A stretch of 33,517 nt of DNA, taken from Flavobacteriales bacterium (lineage in GTDB: Bacteria; Bacteroidota; Bacteroidia; Flavobacteriales; Flavobacteriaceae). Numbering within the stretch: the first letter of the stretch is position 1; each line of letters opens with the position of its first letter. Position numbers and translations under genes: made by a program. Under the pieces are notes generated by a model. That model worked only from the letters and a program-made list of their open reading frames with translations. It was not told the DNA's origin and searched no databases. The stretch lies in the NCBI GenBank assembly GCA_004213605.1, contig SGZC01000005.1, forward strand, positions 1 to 33,517, in the 5' to 3' direction. Positions 33,445 to 33,517 of the stretch are shown piece after piece.

Positions 33445-33517
33445 TAAAAAGGTGTTAAATGAAAGGGAGTTGGACCGTGTTATTGAAATGGCATGGGAAG
33501 ATCGTACCCCTTTTGAA
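33437..33517 (+). CDS. DUF2805/TIGR03643 family protein (N-terminal part, runs off the window)
   Basis: The ATG at 33437 overlaps the DUF2452 gene by 8 bp in another frame. The 27 visible residues include ERELDRVIEMAWEDRTPFE, the characteristic N-terminal motif of the TIGR03643/DUF2805 family of short (about 75-90 residue) proteins. The function is unknown. From general knowledge of flavobacterial genomes, these genes tend to sit with photolyase or cryptochrome genes. Confidence 0.82.
   Translation, partial: MVNKKVLNERELDRVIEMAWEDRTPFE

Overview
The window looks like chromosomal DNA of a Flavobacteriaceae bacterium (Bacteroidota). The evidence is AT-rich sequence, a TonB-dependent receptor with an N-terminal carboxypeptidase-regulatory-like domain, a secreted protein with a type IX secretion (Por) C-terminal tail, lipoproteins with acidic residues after the lipobox cysteine, a fused alpha/beta branched-chain 2-oxoacid dehydrogenase E1, almost no Shine-Dalgarno sequences, and several TTG...TAnnTTTG promoters. 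No rRNA, tRNA, CRISPR array, prophage or insertion sequence was recognised.

Layout. 1-4.9 kb: the tail of an unidentified gene, a single-repeat DUF1456 protein, a penicillin-acylase-family hydrolase divergent from an MDR-family reductase, and an outer-membrane beta-barrel protein ending in a strong bidirectional terminator. 4.9-10 kb: a lipoprotein and the quinone-dependent D-lactate dehydrogenase (dld) on the minus strand, then chorismate synthase (aroC) and a dicarboxylate/amino-acid:cation symporter on the plus strand. 10-15 kb: a minus-strand run of YfcC-like transporter, MutS2-like ATPase without a Smr domain, DCC-family protein and MscS channel. 15-22.7 kb: ung, a 34-residue membrane peptide missing from the ORF track, a minus-strand operon (2OG-Fe(II) oxygenase, SUI1/YciH factor, nucleoside phosphorylase), and, divergently, the fused E1 gene and an RlmI-like methyltransferase whose stop codon interlocks with that of an MFS exporter.

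23.6-29.3 kb: a minus-strand organic-phosphate (phytate) module of TonB-dependent receptor, beta-propeller phytase lipoprotein and PhoX-type phosphatase lipoprotein. The receptor would import a substrate or product, and the two surface or periplasmic enzymes would release phosphate. Long gene-free spacers lie on both sides, and a perfect 21-bp direct repeat occurs once in each spacer, so the module may be a mobile or exchangeable insertion. A 17-pair hairpin that is fully paired only in the minus-strand transcript lies between phytase and phoX.

30-33.5 kb: a type IX secreted protein, a flavin amine-oxidase/desaturase-like enzyme and a lipoprotein-type SAM methyltransferase face a DUF2452 gene and the start of a DUF2805/TIGR03643 gene. 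The divergent promoter between them is packed with nested inverted repeats between two identical -7 elements. DUF2452 and TIGR03643 genes are, from my recollection of flavobacterial genomes, often close to photolyase/cryptochrome genes, so this may be the edge of a light- or stress-regulated cluster. This and the phytate module are the most interesting parts of the window.
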